Counted from the stretch's first letter, positions 21,336-34,383 are shown. The stretch: DNA of 64,000 nt from Aurifilum marmelostoma (GCA_027559495.1 JAMXSV010000003.1:1488001-1552000), one strand, 5' to 3'. Translations and numbers: made by a program. The notes: a model not told the origin generated them from the sequence alone.

Positions 21336-23382
21336 ATGGATACCTTCAACGACATGTCGTCCTCCCTGCTGGCGGGAGCCAACGCCACAGCGCCCCTCCA
21401 GAGAATGGAGGAGTTTCTGGGGAACGTCCCGGGCCTCGGCTGGCTTCAGCGCTTCATCTCCCAGTGGGTCGAGTTGATAGACATCACCACGATCGCCGCA
21501 GCGCTCACCATCCTGGGCACACTGTCGGGCGTCTTCCAATTCCTCCACGCGCTCGCCGTCAAGATCTACTGGTACGTGACCCGGTTCTTCACAGCCTCCG
21601 TGTCGATCAACGCGAGGGACAAGCTCAACCGAGAGGTTCTCAACTGGGTGGGCGCCCAGGTGCTCACGCAGCAGGGAGCCCGCATCGTCACAGCGCGCTC
21701 CGAAAAGATCCAGTCCGACGCTTTCTACTACGGTCGTACGCAGCAGGTCGAGCGCATCGACTACGAGGTCGAGAAGCGCAAGCCCATCCAGTATCTGCCG
21801 ACCTTTGGCAGCACGTGGTTCCGCCATGAGGGCAACGTCTTCATCGTCAGGCGTGTCTCGGCGTCGGGGACATCCCCGTACTCCTCGTTCATGGACAACG
21901 TGCCGGATGAGTTTGCTTCTGCACCAGAGGGCACCGAGCCGCTCGTGGTCATGTGTCTGGGGCGCTCAGTGGAGCCCATCAAGCGGTTCCTCAGCACGTG
22001 TCAGGATTTTGCAGAGGAGCAGCGCGATGCGTGCCTGACAATCCGGGTCTCCAAGTCGCGGTATGATGATGAGTCGTGGGAGACGACGATCCTGCGGCCC
22101 ATCCGCCCTATCGAGACGGTTCATTTCGACGAAGAGACCAAGGCCAGCCTGGTTGCTGATATCAAGTCGTACCTGGACCCTGTTACACGAAAGTTCTATA
22201 CTGATCGTGGCATTCCGTATCGGAGGGGTATGAGATTCTGCCCAGCCTCTTCCTGTTCAGAGATGGGACTACATAGTCTTGTCTATTGACTAAGATCTAA
22301 CAGTCAACATTAACACATTGTGTTCGTGTACAGGCTACCTATTACACGGCCCAGCCGGCACCGGAAAGACAAGCCTCTCGGTAGCTCTAGCCGGCCTCTT
22401 CGGCCTCGAGCTCTACCTCCTCCACCTTCCCAGCGTGAGGGGAGACTATGAGCTCGAGAGGCTGTTCACCGCCCTTCCCCCGCGCTGTTTCATCCTCCTC
22501 GAAGATATCGACGCGGTAGGCATCAAGAATCGCGCCAGCCTCGGGCGCCGAGGCGACGGACTCGATGCGGACGAAGGAGATGATGAAGAAGAAGATGATG
22601 ATGAAGACGATAGCTCGCAGCTCGGCGGCGTGCGCAGCTCCCTCACCCTGTCAGGCCTGCTCAACGTCCTCGACGGCGTGGCCTCGCAGGAAGGCCGCAT
22701 CGTGCTCATGACGTCCAATTTTGCGGAGCGCCTGGACCGCGCCCTGATCCGCCCGGGCCGCATCGACAGGATGATCTTTCTCGGCAACATCTCGCAGAGG
22801 TCTGCCGAGCTGATGTTCTTGCGCATGTATCAGGGTGATAGTAGCTCTTCTTCTTCTTCTTCTTCTTCTCTGCTTACCCCAGCGATGACTAGTAGTGCGC
22901 AGGTTATGGTTGACCAGAAGGAGGACCAAGGGGATGAGGCGCTGAAACAGCTGGCACTGCAATTCAGCAGATACGTGAGACCTAATACGTTCACGCCTGC
23001 GCAGCTGCAGGGCTACCTGCTCAAGCACTTCAATGACCCACAGGGAGCAGTACAAGGACTAGAAACTTGGATGGCCGAGGAGATGGCATGCATGGAGGAC
23101 GCAAAGAAGCGAGCACAGGAGGCTGCTCGGGCGAGGAGGAGGAGGAAGGAGAAGCACCTGAGACTGCTAGTCAGTCCGCAGTCAGCAATGCCCAGTGCTC
23201 GTCTGATCGATGGCAGTGTTTGTGGTCCGCGGGACTCAATCCCCACGCCTCCTGCGAGTGCTGAACTCGCGAGTCGTTGTGATTGTGGTGGCTTACCTAG
23301 CCAAATTATGCAGGACAAGAGGGCAGATGAGAGCCAAGAGATGACGGCGAGCGTCATCAATACTCATGTAATGTCGATTTGA
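21336..23382 (+). CDS. BCS1-like mitochondrial AAA ATPase
   Basis: Exons 21336-22227 and 22334-23382 with a 106-bp intron (GTATGA donor, GTACAG acceptor) give 646 residues. The N-terminus has a membrane segment (about 45-75) followed by the BCS1-specific region. The AAA core holds Walker A GPAGTGKT at 303-310, Walker B FILLEDID at 350-357, sensor 1 IVLMTSN, and the arginine-finger segment LIRPGRIDRMIFLG. BCS1 proper is an inner-membrane ATPase that inserts the Rieske protein into complex III; filamentous fungi carry many divergent BCS1-like paralogs, and this is probably one of them. Odd features are an acidic insert of about 15 Asp/Glu after Walker B and a poly-Ser tract near the end of the core (TCT repeat). 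The C-terminal tail is long and basic, then poorly conserved. The frame is intact. Confidence 0.9.
22846..22870 (+). repeat. TTC/TCT repeat (poly-Ser) in BCS1-like gene
   Basis: Short trinucleotide repeat coding about nine serines, placed after the AAA core. Likely length-variable, without effect on the ATPase fold. Confidence 0.8.
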
Positions 23383-24484
23383 TAATCATGGAGCTTTGCG
23401 CTTACTGTTGGTGATCGTTCTAGGACCAAAATCAATCCGGAGTCTTTCCCTAGCCGGAATCGCGAAAACACAGATCTGGGGAGCCTATGATCACCAGAGA
23501 AATCTGCGAACCAAGGCAGAAACTGATGTTCTACTTACTTCATAGTTCTTTGTCAGACCTCAAATCCTTTGAATATCAGCCATGTCTACTAAGGTGGTGA
23601 CAAGCTTGTAGTACCCAACTTCCCTAGAATCCTAGAGTTTCATAGACGCTCGTGCTGCAGCGGAATTGACGGGTACTTTCAAGTAATTAGTATGTAATGA
23701 ATTTCTTACGATATGGAGGTGGACCTAGTAATTAGTGCAGCAACAACAGCCTTGTCTTAATTACCACATGAAATCTGAGAGCCTTTCCAATCATCGAGAC
23801 GGATTCTGATGTCTATAATTCTACACCATATATACTTTCATTTTATCCTGGCACCCTGTACCTGTTTTGTACTGGAGGGCGAATTATTATGTGACAACAC
23901 CACGCTTCCAGAGGCTTTCCCAACTCCAGAGTCCTTGTCAACAAATAATTACGTGATCGTTTGGGTACGCCCTGGTCACCGCTGCCCGGGCCTTTTGCTC
24001 CTGGCCCAACATCGTATTCGCTTTTCCGGATAATCTCTTTCCCCAAAGGTCTAGACACCAGGTACCCTAGATCCCTCGGCCTGGGTCCTGGGATGATCAG
24101 CAGCTTTTGGTCATGTGCCTGCTGAGCAAGGCCGTGCTGAACCTCCTTGACAGACAATGAGGATGGCTTTGGATGGACTCCGCATAATCGTCACAGAATG
24201 TAATTTGAGGAACCCTTTCATGAGGCCGAGACATTGCAAGGGATGTCATGAAAGAACAAAGTCGAGACACTACAATGGCTGGCAGCCTGCTCATACCACT
24301 CATCTTCATCGCAGATTACATTTATGCTAGGAAATCATTAGATCCAAGAGGGCTCATATATATGCGTAATTCGTTTCTCTTCTCTATATAATTTTTGTTT
24401 CTATGGCAAACCTATCATAACCGCGCCTCGAAGAGTAGGCAGGCATATATGCTCGGATCCGGGGCGGGATGTTCCCGGCCACGC
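23383..24484. other. spacer between convergent genes
   Basis: About 1.1 kb, AT-rich, between the BCS1-like stop and the MFS stop. I see no gene and no clear repeat. Confidence 0.5.
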
Positions 24485-26231
24485 TCAGAGCAGATACCTG
24501 AATCCCTTCCGCATCTTCAGCGCCTCGTCCACCGTCGTGCCCTCCATCTCGGCGGTCTGGTGGGCAACATCATCCGCATCCCAGTCAGCCAGCTCGCCCT
24601 GCTCGAGCTTCTTGTTCAGGCGGACCAGGAGCATCCTGAAGGCCAGGCAGCCCATGATAGTCAGGCCAAACATGGCCGTGACGATGCCGTACGACTTGCG
24701 GTACCCGTTGGCGCTCAGGCTCCACACGTACGACCCTGCGATGTTACCAAACTGGGAGAAGGCGTTGATGGCGGCGAGGGCGACGGCACGCTTGGCAGGA
24801 GGTCGAGGGAAGGACGACGAGATCCACGAGTAGAAGACGATGAAGCTGTGGCGGATAAAAATGGTTAGCGTTAGTCACCGTGATGTTGATCAACCGATAA
24901 GAGGGAAGGTTTCTCTTTCAGGTACACACCCTGCGTAGGAGCTGGCCTGGAGGAAGAGGGCCACGTAGCGGCCCGCATGGTTCAGCGTCGACATGGAAAT
25001 AATGAAACCAACAAGGCCAGAGATGATAGGTCCAATGATATGCCAGAACTTCTCGCCAGTCCTGTCCGAGTGCCACGCGTTGATCAGAGACACGATGCAG
25101 GCAAAGACCCATGGCGGGGAGCTCATCAACAGGGTCGGAACATATCCATAACCAAGAGTGGCGGTGAGTGTAGGCTGTGTACATCATGGCTGGTTAGCGA
25201 CCTTTCTCAAACGCTTCCAACACACAAACACACACACACGAGGGGATACCATAGGTAGGGTGAAGAAAGGTACTCACGAAGAAGGCATTAAAGGACAGCC
25301 CAATCACGTAGGCCATGAGGGTGAACATCATCACCCACACCCCGGTGTCCTTCATAGCCAGGATCAGGCCATCCGCCGCGCCCTGCTCCTTGGAGTCGGC
25401 ATCGACCTCGCCCACGTCCTCGATCATGCGGAGCTGCGCGACCTGGCGCTCCTCCTCGGTAAAGCCGCGCGTGTTGTGCGGCAGGTCAGGCAGGATAAAG
25501 GCCGCCGAGATGGCGACCAGCATGGTGACGCCACCCTCGATCCAGAACAGCCAGCGCCACGCCGCATGGCCCAGCGTGCCCTGCATGTTCGACAGCACAC
25601 CGGCGCCGACCAGGGCGGAGAAGGCGTTGGAGATGAGATTGCCGCAGAACAGAATCGCGTTCCTCGTCGTCAGCTCGCGCCGCGTGTACCACTTGGACAG
25701 GATGAGCAGTGCGCCGGGCAGGAAGGCCGCCTCGACAAAGCCCAGGAAGAACCGCACCACGACCATGCCCGAAAAGTTGTGCACGGCGCCCGTCACCGTC
25801 GACAGCATGCCCCAGATCAGCATGACGATGCTGAGGTACAGCGAGGGGCGGGGGATCCGGTTGATGAACATGTTGGAGGGGATCTGCATGAGGATGTAGC
25901 CCACATACAGGATACTCAGGCAGGTCTCGTATTGCGTGTCGCTGAGGTTGAGGTCGGTCTGGAGTCCCTTGAGGCGGGCAGAGGCGATGTTGTTCCTGTC
26001 GAGGTAGTTCATGATGTAGATGAGCACGAACAGGGCGCAGCGGGCGTCGAGCTTGCGCTTGAGGCTCTTCTCGACGCGCACGCGGTGCTCGGGCGTCATA
26101 TGAGCCACGTTGAGGGTGGGATCGCCGCCATTGTTGTTGGCAGGTGCGCTTGGGATGTGCTCGAGGTTCATGACATCTTGCTTGGCCGACTCGGAGCCGC
26201 CTGGGGCGACGCTGGAGATCTCGTCTGGCAT
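24485..26231 (-). CDS. MFS permease, Dal5/allantoate (ACS) family
   Basis: Three exons on the minus strand: 26231-25278, 25174-24930 and 24845-24485. The introns are 103 and 84 bp, with GTGAGT and GTGTGT donors and ACACAG and CCACAG acceptors. The 519-residue product has about twelve membrane segments. The first cytoplasmic region is hydrophilic and followed by YIMNYLDRNNIASARLKGLQ, the hallmark of the anion:cation symporter family that includes yeast Dal5, Tna1 and Seo1. Expected role: plasma-membrane proton-coupled uptake of an organic anion such as allantoate, nicotinate or a related vitamin; the exact substrate cannot be read. Downstream hallmarks are GYILMQIPSNM and RFFLGFVEAAFLPG. The start is the first ATG of the frame. 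Long antisense frames over this gene are shadows of its GC-rich codons. Confidence 0.92.
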
Positions 26232-29200
26232 CTTGCTACCTGCCTCGATCGTCGACCTTGGGGGAAGGGGGGAGAGGGGTTCACAGAAGGGGAGACAGAA
26301 AGAGACTATCTTCCCTCAAGGTGGGAAGTGAAGGCGAGGGGGGAGGGAGTATGAGGGATATATACTTGGTACCCTAAGGCAGGCCCCCACGGAATAAGGA
26401 GAAAAGGAGTAAGCCGAGATCGCGAAGAGCGAGGTAAGAAGAAAGAGGAAAAGGATAGATACTATGTAAGTATGGCCAACTTTTTCCTGAGAACCACAAC
26501 ATCAGCAGTTTTGATCCACCTTTGCCTCCGCCTCCGCAGCGCTCAGCGTCGAGCCCGCCGTCTTCAACCCCAGAGTGACCCACTCCGATAGTCGACCCCG
26601 TGGAGAGGTGGGATGATCCGTTACCATTGCGGGACTGGATTCTTCCACCGCGACGCACCTTAGTCGCATTTGCGTGGTGGATAGAGTGGTTCCTCCTGGT
26701 CGTGCATGCCATGGTCTTCTTCATTTTTGCAGTCACTTGGACCACAAAATTCGTTGAGGCCAAGGAATCCGGTTCCGCACCATTTTCTCACCAGTGGGAA
26801 CCTCCTTGCAAGGAGCGGTAGGATCCAGGGACGGAGCTTTCGGGATCTCGATGCCTGGGAGTTGTTGAGCCATGGGAGAGGTCAGTCAATCGGACGCATG
26901 GACTAATGCTTCGGGTGAGGGAAATAAAATCTCTACTACGGAAATATGGTCGAATCCCATTTTAGCCCTATGAGGCCCTTACTCTGTGAAGTAATGATTA
27001 GCCACTGCCATGAGATGGATGCTCTGATTGGCCCAGTAGGCCTGGTGGAATCCACTTTCTATATGCTCAGACAATATTAGGCAGCATATATCTCGCTCAT
27101 TCCTCTCCTCTTGTCTTTTGTAGGAGATGGATCAAACACACGAAACCCGCTCAGATAGTAATCCCTCCTCAGCTATATAAATGCACTTTATCTAGATTAC
27201 ATCTTGATAGAATAATTTAGTGTTTCTACCCTACTTTATTTTAGTGGGTTTCTGGAGGCTAATTGTTGTCTTTTGCCGCTGCATCCTGTGAAGCATGAGG
27301 CAATTGCTCAGATGGTGCAGCTCATGACGAATTTAACTTTGTATTATTTGCTAGTCATAATTTAATTCATCCCTTGGGGAGCAAAGGTTCTGTGCAAACA
27401 TTTGTAAAAGGGACAGCCAACAGAAGTGTATTGATCACCACTATCATATTTCCTCCTTCACTTGACTCGTATTGTATAGCTCTGGATTGAAGTCTCTACA
27501 ACGACTTCCACACTACTCTGACGCATTCAATATGGTTTTCATTCCTTGACCTCAAAAGTACATCAATATCTGCTCTTGGTTGTCATCAATAATTTTCATG
27601 GCATTGATCACTCAGATACCACCAAGGTCAAACTTTTTATTGTGTTCAAGGTCATAGCAGACAACAGACAACAGATGAATATAACGATATAATATAAGCT
27701 CATAATGATCAGACGCTCAAGCAGTGAGAAGCCACATAACTGTCAGCATTTTTATTGATTGACTCAACAAGCTATAACTAATGGATTTTGACACCTCAGG
27801 AGTTGTCTTTTGGAAGAGTACAATTCCAACTGCTTGACGAGTGAGAGACCTAGACTGGTTTGGCAATGATAGTAACCTGGTGTCCTTCGTCTGCAGTCAT
27901 CCTGCCATATTTCATCATAAGAAAGACTGTGTAATCATTTAGGAATCAAATATATATCGGATTTTTCACTTGCAGCCAGACTACTTTGTTGCCAGAAGAC
28001 CTTTTGGTCCTGTAATTATCCTGAACGATGCTGAGCTATCACCACATCTTCCGTCTGGTTTTGGCACACAAATTCGGTGTAATCTGCCGATATCTGTGTT
28101 GTATACATCATCAAATGATCTCTGTCTGAGCCCGGCAGATGCATTGGGTTATTGTCTTCCTCGTCATCCCCGGGGTGGCAGAGTATGTGCATGGGTAAAA
28201 TACCCCACTCAAACATGTACAGACAACAGGCTTAGCAGACACGTCGGTTTATTCTCGCTTACTTGAACTACATCACTCAACTAGTAAAGCTGGACAATGT
28301 ACCTTGCAATTCTATGAATTCACTATCTGCAGTCGGCTTGTCAAACCAAATGGCGCCTGATGTACCAATGACTGAAGTCTGACCCGAGAGTATCAATCAG
28401 CACATCTATTAGTGATTCAAATCAGTCCTGGGATGAATGCTGCAGCATTGTGCACAACGATCTGGGATCAATCAGTATAGCACACAATAGTGATTTCCTT
28501 CTGCCAAATCTTGAAATGCTAATATTGCTGATGGTAGACTGATGAGTCACAGCATCATTCTGGGTCTGAGCAGAAACAATGGCTAGAATCAAACAAGATG
28601 TGCAAAGAGATGAGCTCTTCTCGGGACCGCAACGATATTTTAAAGAAGACTCAAGTCCCTTTTGGCGATTGCGGCCGCCACTTGTCTATTTATCGGTTGG
28701 CTCCTGATGACGACTTCGTGGTTTCAGGACCTTTTCAACCAAAGGATTTCTAAACTGTGGAGGCTTCCAGAAATCACGGCCTCCAGGCGAAGTATGGAGA
28801 CACATCCCATGTAAGGCTTACTAGTGATAAGCTTGCAGGCATTCCCCAGATCGTGTGCTCGTCATCCACGTGCATACATGGTTCACATGGAATGTTCTCA
28901 ATGCAGGGCAACGACAGCTTGGGAGACAAATAATCCGGACGTCCACTGTGAGTGTATTGCAAAGCTCCACTCCGGAGGAACAGAACGCTGACTCTGTACA
29001 CGGGGATGGAGAGAGGGGGGTGGGCCGCAATAAACATGACACATTCAACATTACGTCGAGCCCTGCCACGCATTCACAAACAAGGTTGATATCCCATCGT
29101 ACATCTCGATCGCTAGTATAGACTGCCTCATCTCATATATATATTACTAAATAGAAGGAGAACTGCTGACAATTGTCGTAGTAAACAATCAAGAACTTTC

Positions 29201-30882
29201 ACATTTACTCGGCTCACACCTGTCACCCAGGCGCGAGGCTGAACACGTCCCTGCAGAGAATCTGAGGTTGCATCCATGTCCGGTAATTAAGCTCAACGGT
29301 TTTAGAAGGACACACCCCCATGGCCTTCCGTACGCTTGTTCCATGCACGAAGGTAACCTTCCGAAAAGGAGACCGGCTCGCGGCTCCCGTCCCTACCGGT
29401 ATTCCCTCGAGGCTTCGTTTGCATGAACAGGTTTCCGAGTATCCACCCAGGCGCACGCCTCGCCTCGGCTGAACCCCGCTGAAACTTTAATCTGGGCGAC
29501 TATATGTGGACCACAAGTGAGATTATAAACAGGTGATTTCTTAAGTGAGGTAGTTATCGAGTCGTTGCCCCAGAAAATTCGAAGGTCAAAGCACATTGAG
29601 CTGGAAAGAATGACTGTACTGTGGCTGAAGGATCAATTAGCCCTCTTCTTTTGTCGGGAATGAGAAATCCCGCTACCATTCATCATTACAACGAGCTCAA
29701 GTCCTCACTGAGAATATGCTATGAATATTACTTCATCTCATTCCAAGTTTTTACAATTGTTTGTCCGGTCCGGCTGGGCCAGAGATCATCAATGAAGATC
29801 AAACATATAAGGCACGAAGTAGCCCTCTGACCTTGGGTAGAAAGTGGGCGCAGACAATCTTATCCAAGGTCATGGCTCCCCGGGGAAAGCAAGTCAGGCC
29901 GCAATGCCCCGAGCGCGATACGACCACGGATTTCTCTCACAACCATACCTCGACGTTTGCTGCTCGAGCCTGACAGAAAAGAAAGAAAAAGGAAAAAAGA
30001 AAAAAAAGAAGATCAAGAAAGGGAGAGAGATAAACAAGACACACAGAGGTCCCGTTCTCCACGTGTGGGAAGTAAATGAGCTGGATCACTTTTTTTTTTT
30101 TTTTTTTTTTTGTGCCAGGTTCCAGCTCCGTACGCGTGTGTGTTATGCCCGGCAAAGACGGATGGATGATGGAGTATTTACCGGGAATGGGCGTCAACAA
30201 CTCTACATACCCGGGCCTTGCTTGCTGCTGCTCGTGTGGGCACGGCATGCCCTCGTCCCCCCCTCGGGCTTATCCGACGACAAACACTAGACTGGGAAGT
30301 GAAACGTGAGAAAGCCTATTTGCTGACGCACACTTGCATCCAATCTCTTGACGCCCAACGGGCTTGCAACATTAGATGCTCGTAATGTGTCGGTGCCAAA
30401 TTCCCAGTTTAGTAGAGGGGGGGCCGCAGGATATCTTACTGCCTGGGGGACCCTATTTCCCATCGGGCACTAATGTCTGGTGGAGCACCGGGAGAGAACG
30501 CGACATGGACAGGGTCGTGGCTCCTCTTCAAGGGCTTTGGGAGGCCACTCTCTTTTTCTTTTTCCTTTGGGAGGGAAATCAATACAAATATATCAAGGGC
30601 CATGAGCGGCTCAGGAAGGGGAGGTGAGAACCTCCTTTTCTTCTCTTCTCTCTCTCATCCACATCAGCTCGTGACTGGACTGTTTCGAGGTCCTCCTCCT
30701 GAGCCGTCGCCTGCTCTCCGTGGCAAGCAGGTTCTCCCGGCTGGGCCGACAATCCACAGGAGGTTCTGTCTCTACCCATTTCGCCCGTTCCTCGCAACCT
30801 CCTCGAATTGTTTTATTTTTGATTTTTTTTCTTCTTCTTCTTCTTCCGGCTTTCCTTCTTTCCCTTTCCAAGATCAGAGAGA
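26232..30882. other. 4.65-kb spacer with an AT-rich core
   Basis: The longest gene-free stretch here. The first 700 bases should hold the MFS promoter. From about 26,930 to 28,860 the DNA turns visibly AT-richer, with no coding signature on either strand. I see no terminal repeats, reverse transcriptase or transposase motifs. The right end is pyrimidine-rich (TTC and T tracts near 30,830) and probably the leader of the next gene. Confidence 0.45.
30090..30111. repeat. T22 homopolymer
   Basis: Uninterrupted run of 22 thymines in non-coding DNA. Confidence 0.85.
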
Positions 30883-32256
30883 ATGGCGCAGGTGACTTTT
30901 GCAGACCTGGAAAAGGCAGCCTGCTGTCTTTTGCAGATTATCAAGGACACGCCTGAGCTGGAAAAGAATACAAAGGTGGCCATCGCGGGAGACATGGCTG
31001 TACGGAAATATCTTGCTGACTCGAGGCACCAACACGGAGCAGGGGTGAGTTTTACACACAGCGAATACCAGATACAAAGACCTGAAAATTATAGACGAGA
31101 GAAGGAAGAAAAGAAACAATACTAATTAGAATGAACCATTCATCAGCACAACATCGACCTGATCACAAACTCCGCAACATCAGCCTCTCTGCTGCGGAAG
31201 AAGCTGCTTCACCACCCAATGTCACCACTGACCGAATCCTCCGACCGGCTCCTCTACTACCAGACGTCTCCACCGACGTCGCCTCCTCCGTCATCAGCAA
31301 ATGCTGCTGCTGCTGCTGCTGCCGCCGCCGCCGCCGCCCGCAGCAGATCCACCGGTATAGAGGTCCGCATCACACCCGAGATGCTCTGCCCTTTTCTACC
31401 AGGCGCAGCCAAGCTGGCACACGAGATCACCCCCACGCCAGACCAGCTCCCCTACATCTCGCTCAACGACCTGATCGTGTTCAAGATGGACGCCTGTGGG
31501 CTGCGGGACTCGGCACAGGGCAAGCAGCAGGAGGCTCGGGACGCAGCGGTGCTCCTCGAGGTGGCGACCGAGCACTGCGCCCTGGACCTCAACCAGGACC
31601 AGGCGCGCGTGGTCGACGAGTGCCTGGCGGATATCCTGCGGCACTCTGCACCCGACAAGCAGAACAAGGCGTGGTGGCAGGCCAGGCTGATGGGCAAATG
31701 TGACCCTGACGCCCGCAAGGAGGCCAAGGATGTGCTGTCTGATCTGATCCAGAGCATGAGCCTGAGCGAGAACAACAAGAGGTCCTCGTCAGGCGACGAC
31801 GCAGACAGCAAGCGGTGGTCCCTCAACCTCTCGAGCCGGTCGTCCAGCTCCGGCTCCTCCAAGACGTCCCTCGACTCCATGGTGTCCTCCGGCAGCAGCA
31901 GCTTCAGCGCATGCTCCTCCCCCACCACCACCACAGGCACCAACAGCCCGGACCTCCCCAGGTCTCCCAGGTCTCCTCACGACCTGACGTGCCCCATCCC
32001 CCAGCGGCCGCGGAAGTTCAGCACGTCGCAGCACAGCCCGACCAAGGGCCATGCGAGGAAGAAGTCGACTGCAGACAAGGGACATTCGAGGCGCCACAGC
32101 CAGATCGTGGGAGGGCTCCCCAACGGCGGCATCGCGCAGATTGCTCAGCTGCTGGACGACAGCTCTCCTGGCTCGCCCGGCCTTACCTTGACTGCGAGGT
32201 TCGAGTCTACACCCGAGGTCGACCATGGCTTCTCCAACAATGGTTCCTATTTTTGA
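30883..32256 (+). CDS. nucleotidyltransferase-fold (AbiEii-like) hypothetical protein
   Basis: Exons 30883-31044 and 31147-32256, with a 102-bp intron (GTGAGT donor, CATCAG acceptor), code 423 residues. Exon 1 begins with a helix (VTFADLEKAACCLLQIIKDT), then VAIAGDMAVRKYL. The second exon opens with HNIDLITNSA, then after a Ser/Ala insert comes LPYISLNDLIVFKMDACGLR and a helical region ending KAWWQARLMGKCD. This order resembles the uncharacterised fungal proteins with an AbiEii-type nucleotidyltransferase fold. In typical members the catalytic loop is GG followed by a DxD; here the positions read GD and a single D (NIDL), so activity may be lost. The last 170 residues are a disordered Ser-rich tail. 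The family call rests on my recall of the pattern, not on a search. There is no neighbouring partner gene, so a toxin-antitoxin role is not implied. Confidence 0.72.
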
Positions 32257-32861
32257 TCGCGTCTATCTTTTCTGGAAAGCGCATACACACACACACACAC
32301 AATTCCCCCCCCCCCCGCCCCCCTTTTTTTATATATATCTCTCATCTCATTCAAGACAATCCTGGAATGCTTTTCCTCTTTACTCTGGATATGATTGACG
32401 ATTTTTGTGGGCGCAATTATATCAACGGTGTCAAAAAGAAGAAGAAGAAAAAAAGGCTGGTCTCGAAAAGTTGGTCTGCATGTTTTTGGTTTTTTTTTTT
32501 TTCGGTTGTCATATAATGTGTCTATACTAATGTGTTGTACTATTATTGTTGGACAAAGAAAAGAAGAAAATATATACCCCGGCATAGACATCATATAGAA
32601 CTTAGGTAGCATCTCTTTTTTTCCCTTTCCTGTTAGACTTGTCATCACAACGAAACCATTTTTTTTCTTTTGTCGGGCGATTCAAGTCTCCTTGCTGCAA
32701 AGACACTCTGGTGAAAGTCGAAAGTGATGCAGCCTCGAAAGTAGTACTCGGCTGATAATATCATGTTCAGAAACAAACCTCACATTACCCTACCCGCGCA
32801 TTTTACCAACCCATCATCCTCGCACAAGCTCCTCCTCCTCTCTACCCCCCCCCCCTCCCTC
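32257..32861. other. spacer between convergent genes
   Basis: Between the stops of the AbiEii-like and bestrophin-like genes. It contains an AC repeat (about 32285-32301), a C12 run (32305-32316) followed by C6, a T tract near 32491, and a C11 run (32845-32855) just before the bestrophin stop. No gene. Confidence 0.6.
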
Positions 32862-34383
32862 TCAGACCGTCTCAAGAAGTGGCGTGTGCTCGTCCGGCCC
32901 GACACGCGTAGTCGCTCTTGTACTCGCCTTGACGCGCAGGGCCTCTCGGATCTCGCCCAGGCTCCGGTCCACCCAGGAGTCGAACCCCGTCATGCTGAGC
33001 GGGTACATGACCTTGTTGGCCGGGGCGGCCATCCACTCCGTGGCCTCGGGCGCCGGGGCGCGCGTCAGCACGTCGAAGTCGGCCGAGAGCTCCCTGCAGT
33101 ACTGGTCCAGGGGCAGGTCGTTGACGTCCGTGCCGAAGGGGTCCTCGATCTCGCGCCCGATCCGCTCGAAGCTGAGCACGATGTAGGCGGCGAACAGGGT
33201 CCCCGGGATGGTCAGCCAGCCGAGGAAGTTCCACAGCTGCAGCGGCAGCAGCAGGATGTAGACCCAGGTGACCTGGGCGATGGCGATGCTGTAGGCCACG
33301 GGGATCGGGGTGTTGGAGATGCGCTCCAGGCCGGCCTGGATCTCGCCCAGGTTGGTGATGCAGCCCATGGCGGAGCCCTGGTGAAGCCCGTCGAGCGTCT
33401 TCTGGTCGACCACGTGCTTCATGTACGAGGACAGGTAGGTCAGGATCTCCAGCGGGAGGTTGCCCAGGTTGTCCGTGGCGTTGTCCAGCACGAGTCGGGG
33501 GTCCTCTGCACTCATGGGAAGGCCCAGATACTCAGCAGCGCTGATTTTTCATCAAATGTCAGCTTTGAATTGTGGAAGTGTTCACACAAAGAACATGAAT
33601 ATAATACACAGGATGATGAAAAAAAAAAGGAGAACTGGGTCCGTCTTACTATCGCCAGCGGCTCTTGGGTTTGGGTATCAGGGCAGCCTGGTTAGCCCTC
33701 CCCGCCATGGTGTCCAGATGAACGACCAGCGGCGCCAGGTCGAGGTACACCGTGGCAGGCTCGAAGCGCAGGCGATGCTTCAGGGCCTGGGCAAAGGCGT
33801 TGAGCAGGTTGATGGCCGACAGCTTGCCCAGCAGGTCCTCCTTGCCCAGCTCCTCGGACATGCCGTGCCTCTCCTGCACAAAGATCCAGATGATGCGGGC
33901 CATGACCCTCGAGTTGAGCATGAGCGCCGACCAGTACTTGCTGCCGTCGTTGTACCGCTCGTACGCGGTCGAGAAGCGGAACGACAGCGCCAGACCCACA
34001 ATGAAACCCAGCACCGTCAGCAGGATCGAGTCGATGCCAAAGTCGTAGACGTACTGGCTGATGGAGGTGATGGTGGCGGCCCAGATGCCCACGAAGATCA
34101 ACGGAGCGATGATCTTGGGCAGCACGCTGCCGTAGAGCCGCACGCAGAGCGGCACACGGCTGAACTGGCGGATGTCCCGAGGGCCCTCAAAGTAGTCGTC
34201 CAGGTCCCACTCGAAGGAGCCCACCGGCTTGATCCCCCGCGGCGCATAGAAATCATGCTGCTTCCATGTTGGGCCGCGTTCGCCGTTGATTCCCGACGGC
34301 GTTGCTGGGCCCGCGCTGCTGGTGAAGCTATCGCCGCGCAGGGTTGGTGCTGCGCTGCTACGTAGGGTCGCCGGCGGTGACAT
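32862..34383 (-). CDS. bestrophin-like (UPF0187) anion channel
   Basis: Exons 34383-33650 and 33540-32862 with a 109-bp intron (GTAAGA donor, AATCAG acceptor) code 470 residues. The intron splits a codon, TA before and C after, giving Tyr; unspliced, the sequence would read TAG, which hides the join. The protein shows the bestrophin/RFP-TM layout: SRVPLCVRLYGSVLPKIIAP, then membrane helices, then LALSFRFSTAYERYNDG and RVMARIIWIFVQERHG. The second half has NLPLEILTYLSSYMKH, two further membrane helices and the family-typical IGREIEDPFGTDVNDLPLDQ. It should be an oligomeric anion channel in a cellular membrane; fungal members are poorly studied. The N-terminal 50 residues are Ser/Thr-rich and not conserved. 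The frame is intact. Confidence 0.9.

Noticed and set aside
25158..26354. 398-codon plus-strand open frame over the MFS gene
   Set aside because: It is antisense to three well-supported exons, crosses their introns, and has the His/Arg/Gly-rich composition of a shadow of GC-rich codons.
33640..33660. An apparent in-frame TAG in the bestrophin-like gene
   Set aside because: It is created only by reading into the intron; the codon is TA before the intron and C after it, giving Tyr.
32763..34365. Two long plus-strand frames (310 and 301 codons) over the bestrophin-like gene
   Set aside because: Antisense shadows of the conserved channel gene; no family-like pattern.
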